Positions 38,977 to 51,100 of a DNA stretch of 64,000 bases are shown here, one piece after another. A program made the position numbers and the translations under genes. Origin of the DNA: Atrichornis clamosus (taxonomy: Eukaryota; Chordata; Aves; Passeriformes; Menuridae); NCBI GenBank assembly GCA_013400975.1, contig WBMZ01008988.1, forward strand, positions 124,001 through 188,000. Reading direction: 5' to 3'. Under the pieces are notes generated by a model that had not been told where the DNA came from, ran no database searches, and worked only from the letters and a program-made list of their open reading frames with translations. How positions within the stretch are numbered: the stretch's first letter is position 1; each line of letters opens with the position of its first letter.

Positions 38977-41900
38977 CCAGTTTATCATAGGAAAAGGTGA
39001 TGTTTTATCTACATTAGAATTTAAACTATTTTAAACATTGAAATTGATGTTGTCTGTCACCTTGACAGCAAGAAACAAAAAAGGTAACTGGGATTTAGCT
39101 TCAAGAGCCAAGTCGCAGCCAGTCATTCTTCCAAGATGATATACACTTTAGCTTTTAATTGTGAATAAAAAGTACTCCAACTAGATGCACTGGACTGTAT
39201 TTACAGCTATTTGTTTATTTTTCTCACAGCTCCCTGGCTTTACATGCAACAGGCTTACGATGTTTTCAAAGCTGATTCACAAGAACATTCATCCTACTGA
39301 AAAATCTCTTTGCCCCACAACACCAAGATAAAGAACTGTAATAAACATGTTTTAAACAAAACATAGTGTTTCACCACACTGGTAATGCATCTTCATTGAA
39401 GGGTTCAAAATTTTAGTGTAATGCACAGCTTTCTTCCTATTGTATTGTATTCACCCTGTTCTAAGTGTCTTCCTTTGCTCTAGTTCTGTTTGAAGTTGTA
39501 AGTAAATTCTGTAGGACCTGGCACATCTTTTAATCTGGACCAAAGGTGAATCATCCAATGATAAATAATAAATAAAATGTCACAGCCATGACTCATCAGA
39601 GAGAAAAACAAACGGTATTGCAATATGTCACACCGTAAGCTGCAGAGTAATTGTCATCTCTATTCCTATGCAACTTTAATCAAAACAAATTAATTGAGAA
39701 GGGTCCAGTAAAACTAGCTAATCTGAAACAATTGTGTAGGTAAAAATCAAACTGACAATTTTTCATACTGAAAATTTATCATCTGCTTTTTTTTCTGTAA
39801 AAACGAAGGGATTTTTTTGGTCAGAACTATACAAAGTCAAATAATCCTTTGCTTTTCAATAAAGGTCAGGAAGAAAGCTTTCTATTCAGCTGGAGTATTT
39901 TAATTAAACATTGCAGCAGGTGCTTGAATATGCTGCCAACTCCTACAAAGCTTTCATTAAAACTGTATCTTTAAAAAAAATAAAGACCTATATATCCTCC
40001 TCAAGCTCTCTTTATCTGTCTTTTCTCTGGATGGGTATTCACAAAATTACGCTCCATTTTCTCTGTTTTGGAACACCAGTACCTGCCCTTGCTATAAAAA
40101 GAGTTCTTCATCAAAGCTGCTGGAAGCTGGCCATGCAATTCTCACATCAGCTTTTATGGCCACAGCAGATCCCTGCAACAGAGCGCAGCCCAGAGTTTAG
40201 CCTGAGCTGCTGACCTGCTTCAGCTTCTTGGGAACATAATTGGTCTGCTCAAGCTGACAAAAACAGAATTTTTAACTGTGAGCCAAATTCACTTTTGAGA
40301 CAAAATACTGCAGATCATGCTGAACTCTTTGTAAGTCATATGCACGTAACTGAGTTCTGCAGCAACAACACACCTCTCAACTTCATGCACTCACAGAAAA
40401 CCAGCCTAAGAAACACTTCCACAATTGCTTACGTCCCTTAGGAATACAAAGCCCACGGAAAGGTGTATTTGTCAAAAGAGAGGTAGAAGGAAACAGAGAG
40501 TGGAAGAGAGGAAGAATAAGCTATGTTCTTCAAAGTGACAGTCAGTGATTCTATCAAGTCATTCTGTCAGCTAAGAATGAGAATTAGAATGTGAATCCCA
40601 ACATAAAGACTAGAAAGCAGTAATTCCTGTACACTGGGATACACATAGTTCCATCAGTGCAGTACTGTACTCCACAAACATCAGCATAAACCAATGCTTA
40701 CAGCTTGACAAATTCAGAAGGCATCATGACATCTCAAAGAAATTCACATTTGAATCAGGAAGAGGTTCTCAACTGAATTCTGATGCATGAGGAGAAAGGA
40801 ATACCAACAAGTATGATAATAATCAACAAATACTGTTACTCGCTTATTCACTTAGGGTTTTTTTCTGAGACTCAGCAGTTTGGCCTTTGGAACTAGAGTC
40901 AGAACAGAAAATCAACAGTTTAATCTCAGTGGCGTAACAGCTTTGACAACATGCAGTGAGCACAACTTCTCATCTCCCTACAAACAGCAAGGCTGGGAAA
41001 CAAAAAAAAGCAAAAAAAAGTGCTCTATTTACAGATTCAATTAGAATTTTAAGACCATTTGGGAACTAACTTGCAGCAAGGGCTCAGCATCACTTTGTTG
41101 CTATGAAACAATATCACATAGCAATAATCAGACATAAAAACCTGCAGCTGACTCGTTCTGTGGCAGAAATGATCTCAGCTGAGAAAGATACTTTCAATTT
41201 AAAATGAATTAAGTAGCAATTTTGAACATGGCTCTGAAATATACCTTAAGAATCTCACATGGGTAACACTGAGATGTCAGACAAGATCCTGGACCTAACT
41301 AAATCTGAACAGGTCCTTGTGTAACTGCGATATAACATGCATGCAAGCAAAGACACGTGGGAAATAGACTTTTCACACGTGAATCTCAACAGAGCTGACC
41401 AGTACTGTCTTGTGATTCTGAGAAGTCCAGGGATTGAAGGAAGAAATCATCTGTACCTGTGACTAGAAGGCCTGTTATTAATAATTAAAGGGAATAACAT
41501 GGTACCAAAAATGACTGTGTCTCAGCTTCAAAACTTCTTCTGGAATGAGAGAAACCTGTGAAGAGGCAGTACCTCACTACAGGAGTAACTTCTCACAGAA
41601 GTGATTTCGGCTTGCTGTGAACTAGGAGGATGGTGCTACTGAAGTATGTACCCTACAGACTTTGAGTCTTGAACCAGTCCTGGGTCTGCACACATAAGAC
41701 TGATGAAAAGCAGGTATTTATTTACTGAATCTGGGAACCATTTGTACTTATTGATTTGCCTTATGACCAGATTGAAAAGTGATTCTCTTCCTCCTCTAAG
41801 TTAAAAAAAAAGCCAGAAATGAGAGTATTCTACAGTGCCTTTCCTTCTGCTTGTAGACAAAGCACATTACTGCTCCTTTTTTTTGTGCTAATCATGGGTA

Positions 41901-43227
41901 AGGAGAGTTCTTCGACAGATGAGAGACGCATAAGAGAAAGACAAAAGGATATGAATGTACAGGACTGAGCAAACCTGGTGCATAAGGGCAAGGCTGTTGC
42001 TGCAGACAGAGCATGCCTTGGAATGGACTGTGATGCACCAGCACTCTGCCAGCTTCACTGCCCCCGAACAGCAGTGTGAGCCAGTTCACCATCTCCACAC
42101 CCTGCTGTCTCCTAAAGGGACAGGATGACTCCTGGGGTGCAGAGACAGGTGCTCACCTCTAAAAATATGCAGTTCTGGTAAATTAATGCAATTAATGTCT
42201 CCAAAAGATACATGTTTATAAAAGTGAAATTACTGAAGATCACAACAGTTCAAATCTTTTATCCACACAGACTCCCTCAACACGAATCTGAACTACAAAC
42301 AAAACAACAGCACTGTGCAGGCAAAACATGAACAAAATTTTCATGTTTCAAAATGTTACTTTGCTGTGACCCTGTCTTTTTTCCTTAGAAGCTCTTTAAT
42401 AGCTGTCACTTCTGAGAAGAACTCTCTAAAACCTTCTGGCCTAGATTTTATCGTTTTTTCTTTTTTATATCCTTGACCAAGTGTTGTTTGATAATCTAAA
42501 CACACACCTCCTTATGTACAAAAGAAGTCTTCCCCATATTGTCAAAAAGGTTAAAAAAATACAATGGGAGAACTTATCCTGGAACGCGTGAGAGATCTGG
42601 CAGTACTTCACGTTATGTGGGGTTTTGTGACATAACAAAGAATTGTCTTCTAACATAGTAAATTATTACACAAAACAAAAGGTTAAAATCATGTCAGATA
42701 ACAACAGGCTCATAAATCAGTTTTTCTATTTACATTTTTTTCCTAACATCTCATCCACCATTTTTACTGGAAGAAGAAATATCAGTACGTCACAAACACA
42801 GGAAAAAAAATCTCCATCAAGCAGTATTCAAAAGACCTTCCAGCATGGCAAAAAGTATTATGAGAATAAAATTGAGTGTATTTTTCTTTCAAACCAGAGG
42901 AACATTACTTTTCTTTGATAATACTGAATGGTTGTGGGCTAGATAAGATGACTTTGCTGTATATAGCAATTTAAAATCCATTTCTATGGTGAAGCGTTTT
43001 AGCATCACAGGTATCAGGCTCTCTCAAACCAGAAACAATGTCTTTACTAGTCAGCAGACATATAGCTCGCTCACTTCCAATGGGAACAAGCGTATCACCC
43101 TGTCACCTCAACTCTGAAAAGCATCTGGGTCATTTTCAGAATTTGCAGGGCTGTCAAATGTAAACTAGAGAAGTACCAAACACTGTATGACTTCTGATTT
43201 TAGTTTACATGACCATGAGGGCAATGA

Positions 43228-43241
43228 TTTTTTTTTTTTTT
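43228..43241. repeat. T14 homopolymer
   Basis: Fourteen consecutive T residues, eight bases before a small inverted repeat. Confidence 0.85.
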
Positions 43242-46200
43242 ACTGCATAACTGATCTTTTACGATCAGTTACTATGTTTCAAAATTATATCATTTAACAC
43301 ATGGCACATGTATATCACCATATTTTATCCTGGCTGAGGTTTTCGGAAATTTGAGGTTTTCTATTGTTGTTTTGTGGGGAAGGCACTCTTCTGTTTTAAA
43401 CCATTTTGTGTCTTTCCATGTTGCATTTACTTATTTTTGCCTAACTTCACTCCCACAAAAAGCATTAAGTAATATGGTTCAAAGTAAAAATATTTGGGGA
43501 TCACTGATGTCCAGGATTCTTCTGAAGATATAAGCCATTCTTCAGAATCATTATTCTTCTGAGACAAATATTTAGACTTTGAAATCAGGTAAATGGTGAG
43601 GGGGTTTCTTTGTCAAATTTTGTTGCCTTAAGCAAATATAAAACATGATTTAGAATTCTAAAATATGATTTCTGAAGAAAAGAATGCCATTGCAGAAAGG
43701 TTTATTTAATTTTGCTGTAACACTGAAGGAAATACAACAAGATAGGGTTGTATTGATCAGAGAGGTACTTTGTTACCCTGTTCTGTCAGAGGTTGAGTCC
43801 CTGATCTCATTAAGGACATGCTTGGTTGTTAGTAAGTGTAATTTTTCTGGCAATGCTTTGCTTTTGAGGGACACAGATTTAATTTCTTTTGGTTGGGTTT
43901 AAAGTTCACCTCTCCCTTTCTTTCCCTTCTTTTTATTCCCCACCATGCCAGCAATCTTATCTTCACAAGGCCTATTCAATTTTTTTGTCCTTTGATTTTT
44001 TTAAAAGCTTAAATATATATGGCTGACCTTTATTTTAATTTAAATTCTCCTTCATGCTTTTACAATGTTGTCAAACTTGTTCTCTCCAAGTGAACTTGCT
44101 GCTGCACAGTAAAACTAGTCTTTTTTGCATCGTCAGCAACAGGATATGTTAATGGGACGAATTACTGGGCTTCTCTGATCAATCTGTAATTCACACGGCC
44201 AGTTCTCAACATATTGTCTTTAGAAACGCACTCTAATAACCCTTCTTGTGGATCAAAGCTCCTGAGGTGCTATGCCTCTGGAGCCCTCCACTCTCTATCT
44301 GATACTAACAGTGAGAACATTGCCATTCATACAATTAACATGCTGCTCCTGTGTAATTCAGAAGACTGATGCACAAGACCCATCATTTGCATCCAACACA
44401 GAAATCCTGTCCCATTCCAAACAGGATATGGTAACAGTTTGCATTTTACTGCAAGAATGATAGAGATTCAACCATTAAGGAATGTCTATAAACAGAAAAT
44501 CCAGCGTGATGGTTTACATTTTGTTTTCAAGTGTTGTATGTCTTCTCTTTCTAGATATTTGTACAGCAACAGCATTTTTTAAAAAGATTCATTTAAAAAC
44601 ATTCAGTTTTCTGAATATATAATGCTGCTTGTAACGTTACACATAGAGCCGTTTTTCAGAACACATACTTGTCTAAATGCAGAGAAGCAATAAAGGAATT
44701 ATTTGCCATTATTTGCTTCAAGTATCATACATATTTTCTTTACATACAACATTTATACACTTTCTGAAAGCAAGCCTGGTTAGACTGTGTCACTGGGAGA
44801 AAACTGGTATCAAGATCAGGGATCACCTGCATTTTTCTATAAGGCAGTAAGGAGTTGCAAAATCCAATTTTGCCAATGAAAACTTTCAACTGAATACGAA
44901 TTATTGAAAATAACAATGCTGATCAATGCTTTGGGCTTGTTATAATATTCTTTCTTTTCCCTTGCTATAAGACTTATGTTCAGTAGCTTCACAACCAAGA
45001 GGTTAGAAATGCCAACCAGGTCTGCTATCTGAAATGCACATGCTGTAACACTCAGCCAATAACAGGCCTAGGAGAGATGACAGCACAAACTTGCACTCCC
45101 TCTGTAGTGCATCATATTTCTTCCTTGTACGCACTTAGATGCTTCCCAGTGGACAATCTATTCTTCAATAACCTGTATGAACAGGTTTTGTTCAATTTTG
45201 TTACAATTTTCTAAGTAAAAGATCTGTTTTACACAAAGGAGTTTATGAATTTTGCTTTTGTATATTCACCTGCAAAGTAACCCCTTGTATCTGAAACTGC
45301 TTACAACTGAGCAACACTCCGTCATGAAAATAAGGTTTTTAAATAGACTAAAAGCATTTTCAAGAACGCTAGCTTTGTTTTTATCTTGAATGATTACCAA
45401 CGCAGCTTCCAATCATGAGGGAGCAGACTTGCGTTCCCTAGCTCACTTACTCTACTTAAGCTTAAATACTGCAAATAGTCTTTGGTGCTTATAGTCCGTC
45501 AGCAGAGCACTCCCTCAGCGCAGAAGAAAGCCAGCTGGGATGGGAGCAGCAGCCTTCTCACAAAGCACATGCAGTGTGCAGGGGTGGGCCATGGGCTGCA
45601 CGAAGATAGGTGGGAGCATAAAGACAGCGCAACTGACATAAAATTCCTAATCAGGTTCTAGGCAAGACCATTTTAAATCAGTCCAGCTAGATACGTGCAT
45701 GTTCCTCAGTCCTACACATTCTGATGACTCAGAGAAAGAGCTCCTGCTCCAAACACCATAGTTTTATCAATGACAAAATAAGCAAGAAGGCATAGATTTA
45801 TGATTAGAAAGGAAAGATTAGTGCTAACTGGCAAAACACAAGCTGATTTTGATGGCTCCTTTTTACAACTTTAACACTAATAGCAATCTTTCCTTTTTTC
45901 CTGCAAAACTCATGTAAATATGAAATTCACAGGACAAAAAGCCCTGTATGCCTCATAGCATTGAGATAGAGCAAGACTAAAAGTGGAACAAACACATCTT
46001 CCTCCATAGACTAGAACAACAAATATTATCAAGTCGGGCAAGAGCTTCAGAAATGAAAAATGAAAAGCAATCCCCTATCACCACATACCTCAGAGCACGA
46101 GTTTGGAGATCATATATTTCTCAGAAAGTGTCAGCATGCTCTATTTTTGTTGGCACAACCAGCAGTGCTCTAGTTCTGAAAATCAGGTCAATGCTACTTT

Positions 46201-47204
46201 TGTGCCTACGTGCAGATGCTTGAAATCAGACACCTGTATTTTATAAGTTCTGTCTTACTATACAATATTTTTCAGTTTGTCCAAGTATTTGGGTCACTGA
46301 AACAGACAAGCACTAATAATAATTACTCTGAAATTACAGACTAGACATGCAAAATTGGATCAAGACTTTTTTTGTTGTTGAGCAAAAGCAAATTAAAATC
46401 ATGTATGAGATTTTCTTTCATCTAAGTTTAATCATCTAATAAATCAAGCGTAGCCAAAGCTAGCAGGCTACACATCCCCAGATGGCATACTGTTCCATTC
46501 CAAATGAAGGTAGGAATGACTCTCTGCAGGTGTCTATACATTACCCTTGCCCAGACAGTAGTCTAGGCAACTGGCTTCAGACCGATACTAGCTTTCACAT
46601 AGTTAAAGGTTAGGGGAGACTTTCCAATTTGTATAAATTTAAGAGTAAATGCCATAAAAACCTCACCAGTGGAACTCAGCGCAAAATAAGCACATTCCAA
46701 AACCTTTTCATGATCCTATGTTTCTGCAGAAAAGTACCTTTGAAACATTAAAAAAAGCCTAAGTGTAACTTATGAAATATGAGGTAAAGTTTCTAGTCTG
46801 TTGTGATTACTAGAGCAAACTACTAAAATAGTTACCTTGCTTAGGTTGTGAAGTGTGTATTTAATATATTTATTCGTATGAATGGGTGCAGAGATCTAAC
46901 ATTTTACAACACAGATTTCTCTGGGGCTTCCATATAGGGTTAATGGTAGTAAGTTTGATATTTTAATAAGAAAGACTTCAGAAAATCTTTAACCTGTATA
47001 TGAAATACAGAATATTAGCGAAAATTTTGTGAACTATTTTTGCATAAATAAAGAATGTTGAGACTACAATACTGGAGAATGTTTTAGGGGATGTCTCATA
47101 CACGCTTTGATGTGTTCAGTCTCAACTATTTTAAAATTACTGGATTAAGTTTACACAGGATTATTAGGAGGTAAATATTTTTCCTAACGTCTGAGTTCTG
47201 CTGG

Positions 47205-47219
47205 AAAAAAAAAAAAAAA
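47205..47219. repeat. A15 homopolymer
   Basis: Fifteen consecutive A residues, about 240 bp before the 3' end of the second CR1 copy. CR1 does not end in poly(A), so the two are probably unrelated. Confidence 0.85.
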
Positions 47220-47462
47220 TCACACAAAGCTACATCTTCACTAACTCACCATCTGGGACATTCCAAACATTCATATGTGCACATCAAAAGAAAATCAGAA
47301 AGCATGCATTGTTTTCAAGGTTCTGGAATGAAATTATAAAAGACTTAATGTACAAAAAAATTACTGAATTCAGTTTCCCAAAATACAAAGATCACTTGGG
47401 CTTTCTGGGTCTCCCTCATCATCGCCCAGCTGTACAGGCTACTCTAGTGCTGAGGAAATAAA

Positions 47463-48150
47463 CATAAAACCATTTAAATTGGAAAAGACCTCTAAGATCA
47501 TCCAGTCCACCTGTTAAGCCAGCACAGCATAGTGCACTACTAAACCATGTCCACAAGTGCCACATCTACCTGCCTTTTAAAACCTCCAGGGCTGGTGACT
47601 CAACCACTCCCCCGGGCAGCCTGTCTCAATGCTTGACAACCCTTCCAGCAAAGAATTTTTTCTTAACATCCAATCTAAACCTTCCCTGGAGCAACTTGAT
47701 GCCATTTGCTCTTGTTCTACTGCTTGTTACTTGGGAGAAGATACTGACTCCCACCTTGCTGCAGCCTCCCTTCAGGCAGTTGTAGAGAGTAGTAAGGTCC
47801 CCTCTGAGCATCCTTTCCTCCAGGCTAAACAATTCCAGCTCCACAGTCACTCCTCACACACTCCTTTCTCCTCAACTTGTGTTCCAGACCCTTCACCAGC
47901 TTCTTTGCCCTTCCCTGGACTCACTTCAGCACCTCACTGTCTTTCTTGTAGTGAGGGGCAAAAAACGGAACACAGGACTTGAAGTGTGGCCTCACCAGTG
48001 CCGAGTACAGGGGGCTGATCACTGCCCTGATCCTGCTGGCCACACTATGGCTGATAGGGGCCAGGAGGCCATCAGCCTTCTTGAGCACCTGGGCACACTT
48101 CAGGCTAATGTTCAGCTGCTCTTGACCAGTACCCCCAACACTTTCACTTC
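47463..48150 (-). mobile_element. CR1 LINE fragment, older copy with stop codon and frameshift
   Basis: A longer CR1 3' segment on the minus strand, again 5'-truncated and again in sense with ANO10. In gene order it shows ORF2 landmarks [33 protein letters not shown], then [40 protein letters not shown], and FFAGRVVKH. The upstream part (about 47921-48150) and the downstream part (47626-47850) are in different frames, so at least one indel lies between them. A stop codon at 47626-47628 replaces the Trp of the usual HWNRLP-type motif, and the frame afterwards still reads DRLPGGVVESPALEVLKG. The 3' end reads GGACTGGATGATCTTAGAGG and stops near 47463. The 5' limit near 48150 is approximate, because homology fades between about 48140 and 48200. 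Non-functional relic. Confidence 0.92.
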
Positions 48151-51100
48151 TTGCTGTAAAGTGAACTTTGATCACACTAGTGTGTCTCCCATCAGAAAAC
48201 ATTTAATCTTGGTTTTACTGGTTCAGCAGCCCCTTATTTACACGGCTAAAGAAAAGTCACTCAAATTACAGAGAAACAAACACACAAAGAAAAGCCCACT
48301 TTCACAGGAACAAGGCCAAGATAACAAGAAATTAATTCTAATTAAAAGCAATGAAGAAACAAAGGAAATTGGGGTAAAAACACCATTCTGAAATTCCTAA
48401 GAAGGTGTTCAGAGACAATTTTTTTGTCAGATGCGGTCCAGGAATTCCAGACCAAAAGAGATAACCTGTACTATACCCACACACTTCCACCTATCCTCCC
48501 TTTAGTCTCCCTACTCTGTGAATTCCCAGTGCAGATTAGTGCAGCCAAATGTGCTTTTAAGTGACATATTAAATTAAGAGTCTCATACCTTTTTAGAAAA
48601 CTTAGGTCAATTTACCGGTAAAGCCCTCTGGCCATTAGTATTTCCGTTTTAATATTTCCCATCAACAAGTCACAAGGAAACATTTTAAGCTTCATTAGTC
48701 TTCAGCAATCCTAAATGCCAGTTTCTTGATTACCTACCAGCCTGTTGTATACTACTCCATCTCTTAAGCTGGAAGAGGGATTACAGTATTATGAAATCAC
48801 TTCAAATTTGCATCATAAACTGAACTATTCATACCATCTGTTACAAAAGAGCAAACTGTTCTCCCTGCTGAAGAAAAGATTGAGGTTAATCCACTTCCCC
48901 AATGCTGTGCAGCAAATCAGAAGAGCAGGCTACACTAAAATGCTGAAATCTATGGTTGCCCATTTCTTGACAACTCTGTAGTATCTCTTTGAGAACTTGG
49001 ATGCACAGCTACCCCAGCACATCAGTCTCATGTCCTAAAAATTCCAGGACTATTCTACTTCTTGAGGCTGCAAATGACTTTTTTTATAACATTTGTATAT
49101 TATTAGCTATAACATTACTACTTCAGTACTCATACAGTTCAGCTGGAGAATCCAGCCTCTGCACGAGATGTTTAAGACAGTTATTTCAAGTGCTTCAGGT
49201 CAATAAGCCAATACTACTGCACTCTTGTAAATGAGGCCAGGATTTCTCATGAGGTTTTACCAATAACTTCAGAAATATTAAAGTATTCCTTTCATCCTCT
49301 TTGTCTTACCTAACACCAGAGATCCCACTAAAAAAAGAAAAATGTTGTGTTCTATGAGACTTTATGCAAATAAGACTCTGAACACAGATTCAGCTGAAAA
49401 ATAAAACTCCTTCTACCTACATTGCCATTCTACTGTTTGCAGAATGAAACAATTAGAATTTAGAAATAAATTCATTTTCATAACCAAATTAAAAACAACA
49501 AGCTCATTATGCAAAAGAAGAAAGCTTTAAATGGGTGTATTTTATTTTCTCATTTAATTATTTTCTTATGCAAGTATTTTGACAGACTGTTTAGGCTAAA
49601 CTTCTTCTCTCCCATCACAGCTCAGTTTCTGATAATCATCACTGAGGTCACGAATGCTGGATTAGAAAGCACCAGTATGACCCTTCCTACAAGAAAGTGT
49701 TGTATTTGAGTTCAAATAAAAATATGAAAAGAAATATAGCAGAACAGAATGAAGATAACAGGTAAAAATGTTGCCTACATTCAAGTTCAATGCAGAGCGG
49801 AAATGCCTTTTGAGTAGTTCCAGACAGGTGCCCTAGTAGACAGATACTATGATAAAAGAGGAAAAGAAGCACCTTAGAGATGAAGCAGAGCTAGTCTGGG
49901 CTCAGGCCCACTCATCTATTTCCATAAAATTTGGAAACGCTACACATACTTGGCTTCTGTAAAAAGAGCTCTTAAGCTAGTTTATATGATATGACACAGT
50001 TATTTATCACTTACAATGTAAGATTCATGGATGAAGAAAATTTACAAATAAGAGGAAAAAAATCTAAAGGTACTCTAGAAGAGTTCGAAGAAAAAAAAAT
50101 CTGTAATTCTGCATTAAATTATCAGAGGAAAAAAAAAACCTTTACAGCTTTTCTTTTAACCAACAATTGAAGAAGTAAATTCTAGTTAAGTTACTTTAAG
50201 ACTTCAGTATATATTTTTGGTATGATGGGGAAAAAAAGAACTAATGAAAATATTCTATTTTCAATTATAGGCACAGGAAAAAAATGCAAAGTAAAGTTTG
50301 TATAAATAAACCTTTCATTTTCTCACCTGTGCACCGTCCCCAGCAGATACATTATTTAAGACCTACCTACCCTACCATAAGAAAACCAAATGTAACCTTG
50401 CCCATGTCACAGACAGACACAAACAACTCTACCAAGACTTCAGTGCAAGCTTCAAGGATAATATTATCCAGAAGGCATTGCCTCTCAAAAACTGCAAAGC
50501 CACTTTAAAATCTTGCTCATTACTGTGGTGCTGCATATTCAGTTTGTCTCTCAGAAGCACATGCACACGCCATCAGGTGATGATAAAATCTAGAGCTGTA
50601 ATGCTGTTTACAGTGACTATACATAAATCAAACCATGGCTTTATCCAAGTGTGACAGAATTCCTATGAGACAGAAGGAGCTCAGTGAACCATCACACTGT
50701 TCTAATGAATAAACACCTTTCTGTCTCTCCTAATCTCTACAATAAACACCCATCAGTAATTCTAGGCTCTCCTCTTCACTCAGTATGACACCTAATTCTG
50801 AAAAGATAACTGTGATTATTTTGACAGGAAAAAAAGAAGATGCAAAACAAATTACTAACATCAGCCTTCCTGTAGAATCCTCCCATTTTGTAATTGAAAG
50901 CTTTTTTCCAGCCTAAACTCACAACTGGTTACATACCAAGTCTCTAACATAAACTATGTCTTGAAAAATTATTTTGTTTGCATCCACCACACTTACCTAA
51001 TGTTGAACACATACTACTCAAGGCTAAAAAAAAGTAAATAAGTTATCTGGGTATACATAAATGCAGATTGATACTGTGCAGATTTAACACTCCTGGTTTA

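Larger units (their letters stand above)
30241..47462 (-). other. ANO10 upstream intron, part next to the exon acceptor
   Basis: About 17 kb without a recognised exon. It holds microsatellites and low-complexity tracts (listed separately), slightly more GC-rich patches at about 41985-42155 and 45484-45605, and one candidate splice-site pair at 34755-34790. I looked for the preceding ANO10 exon (late transmembrane segments ending just before the His of the known exon) on the minus strand and did not recognise it. Confidence 0.55.

Noticed and set aside
47629..48391. Two long overlapping plus-strand frames (117 and 170 codons)
   Set aside because: Both are largely antisense to the minus-strand CR1 fragment, whose protein landmarks are clear on the other strand. 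They are shadows of the transposon.
50986..51000. AG|GTAAGT on the gene strand as a recursive splice site
   Set aside because: The donor half is good, but there is no polypyrimidine tract immediately upstream. Isolated AGGTAAG matches are expected by chance.
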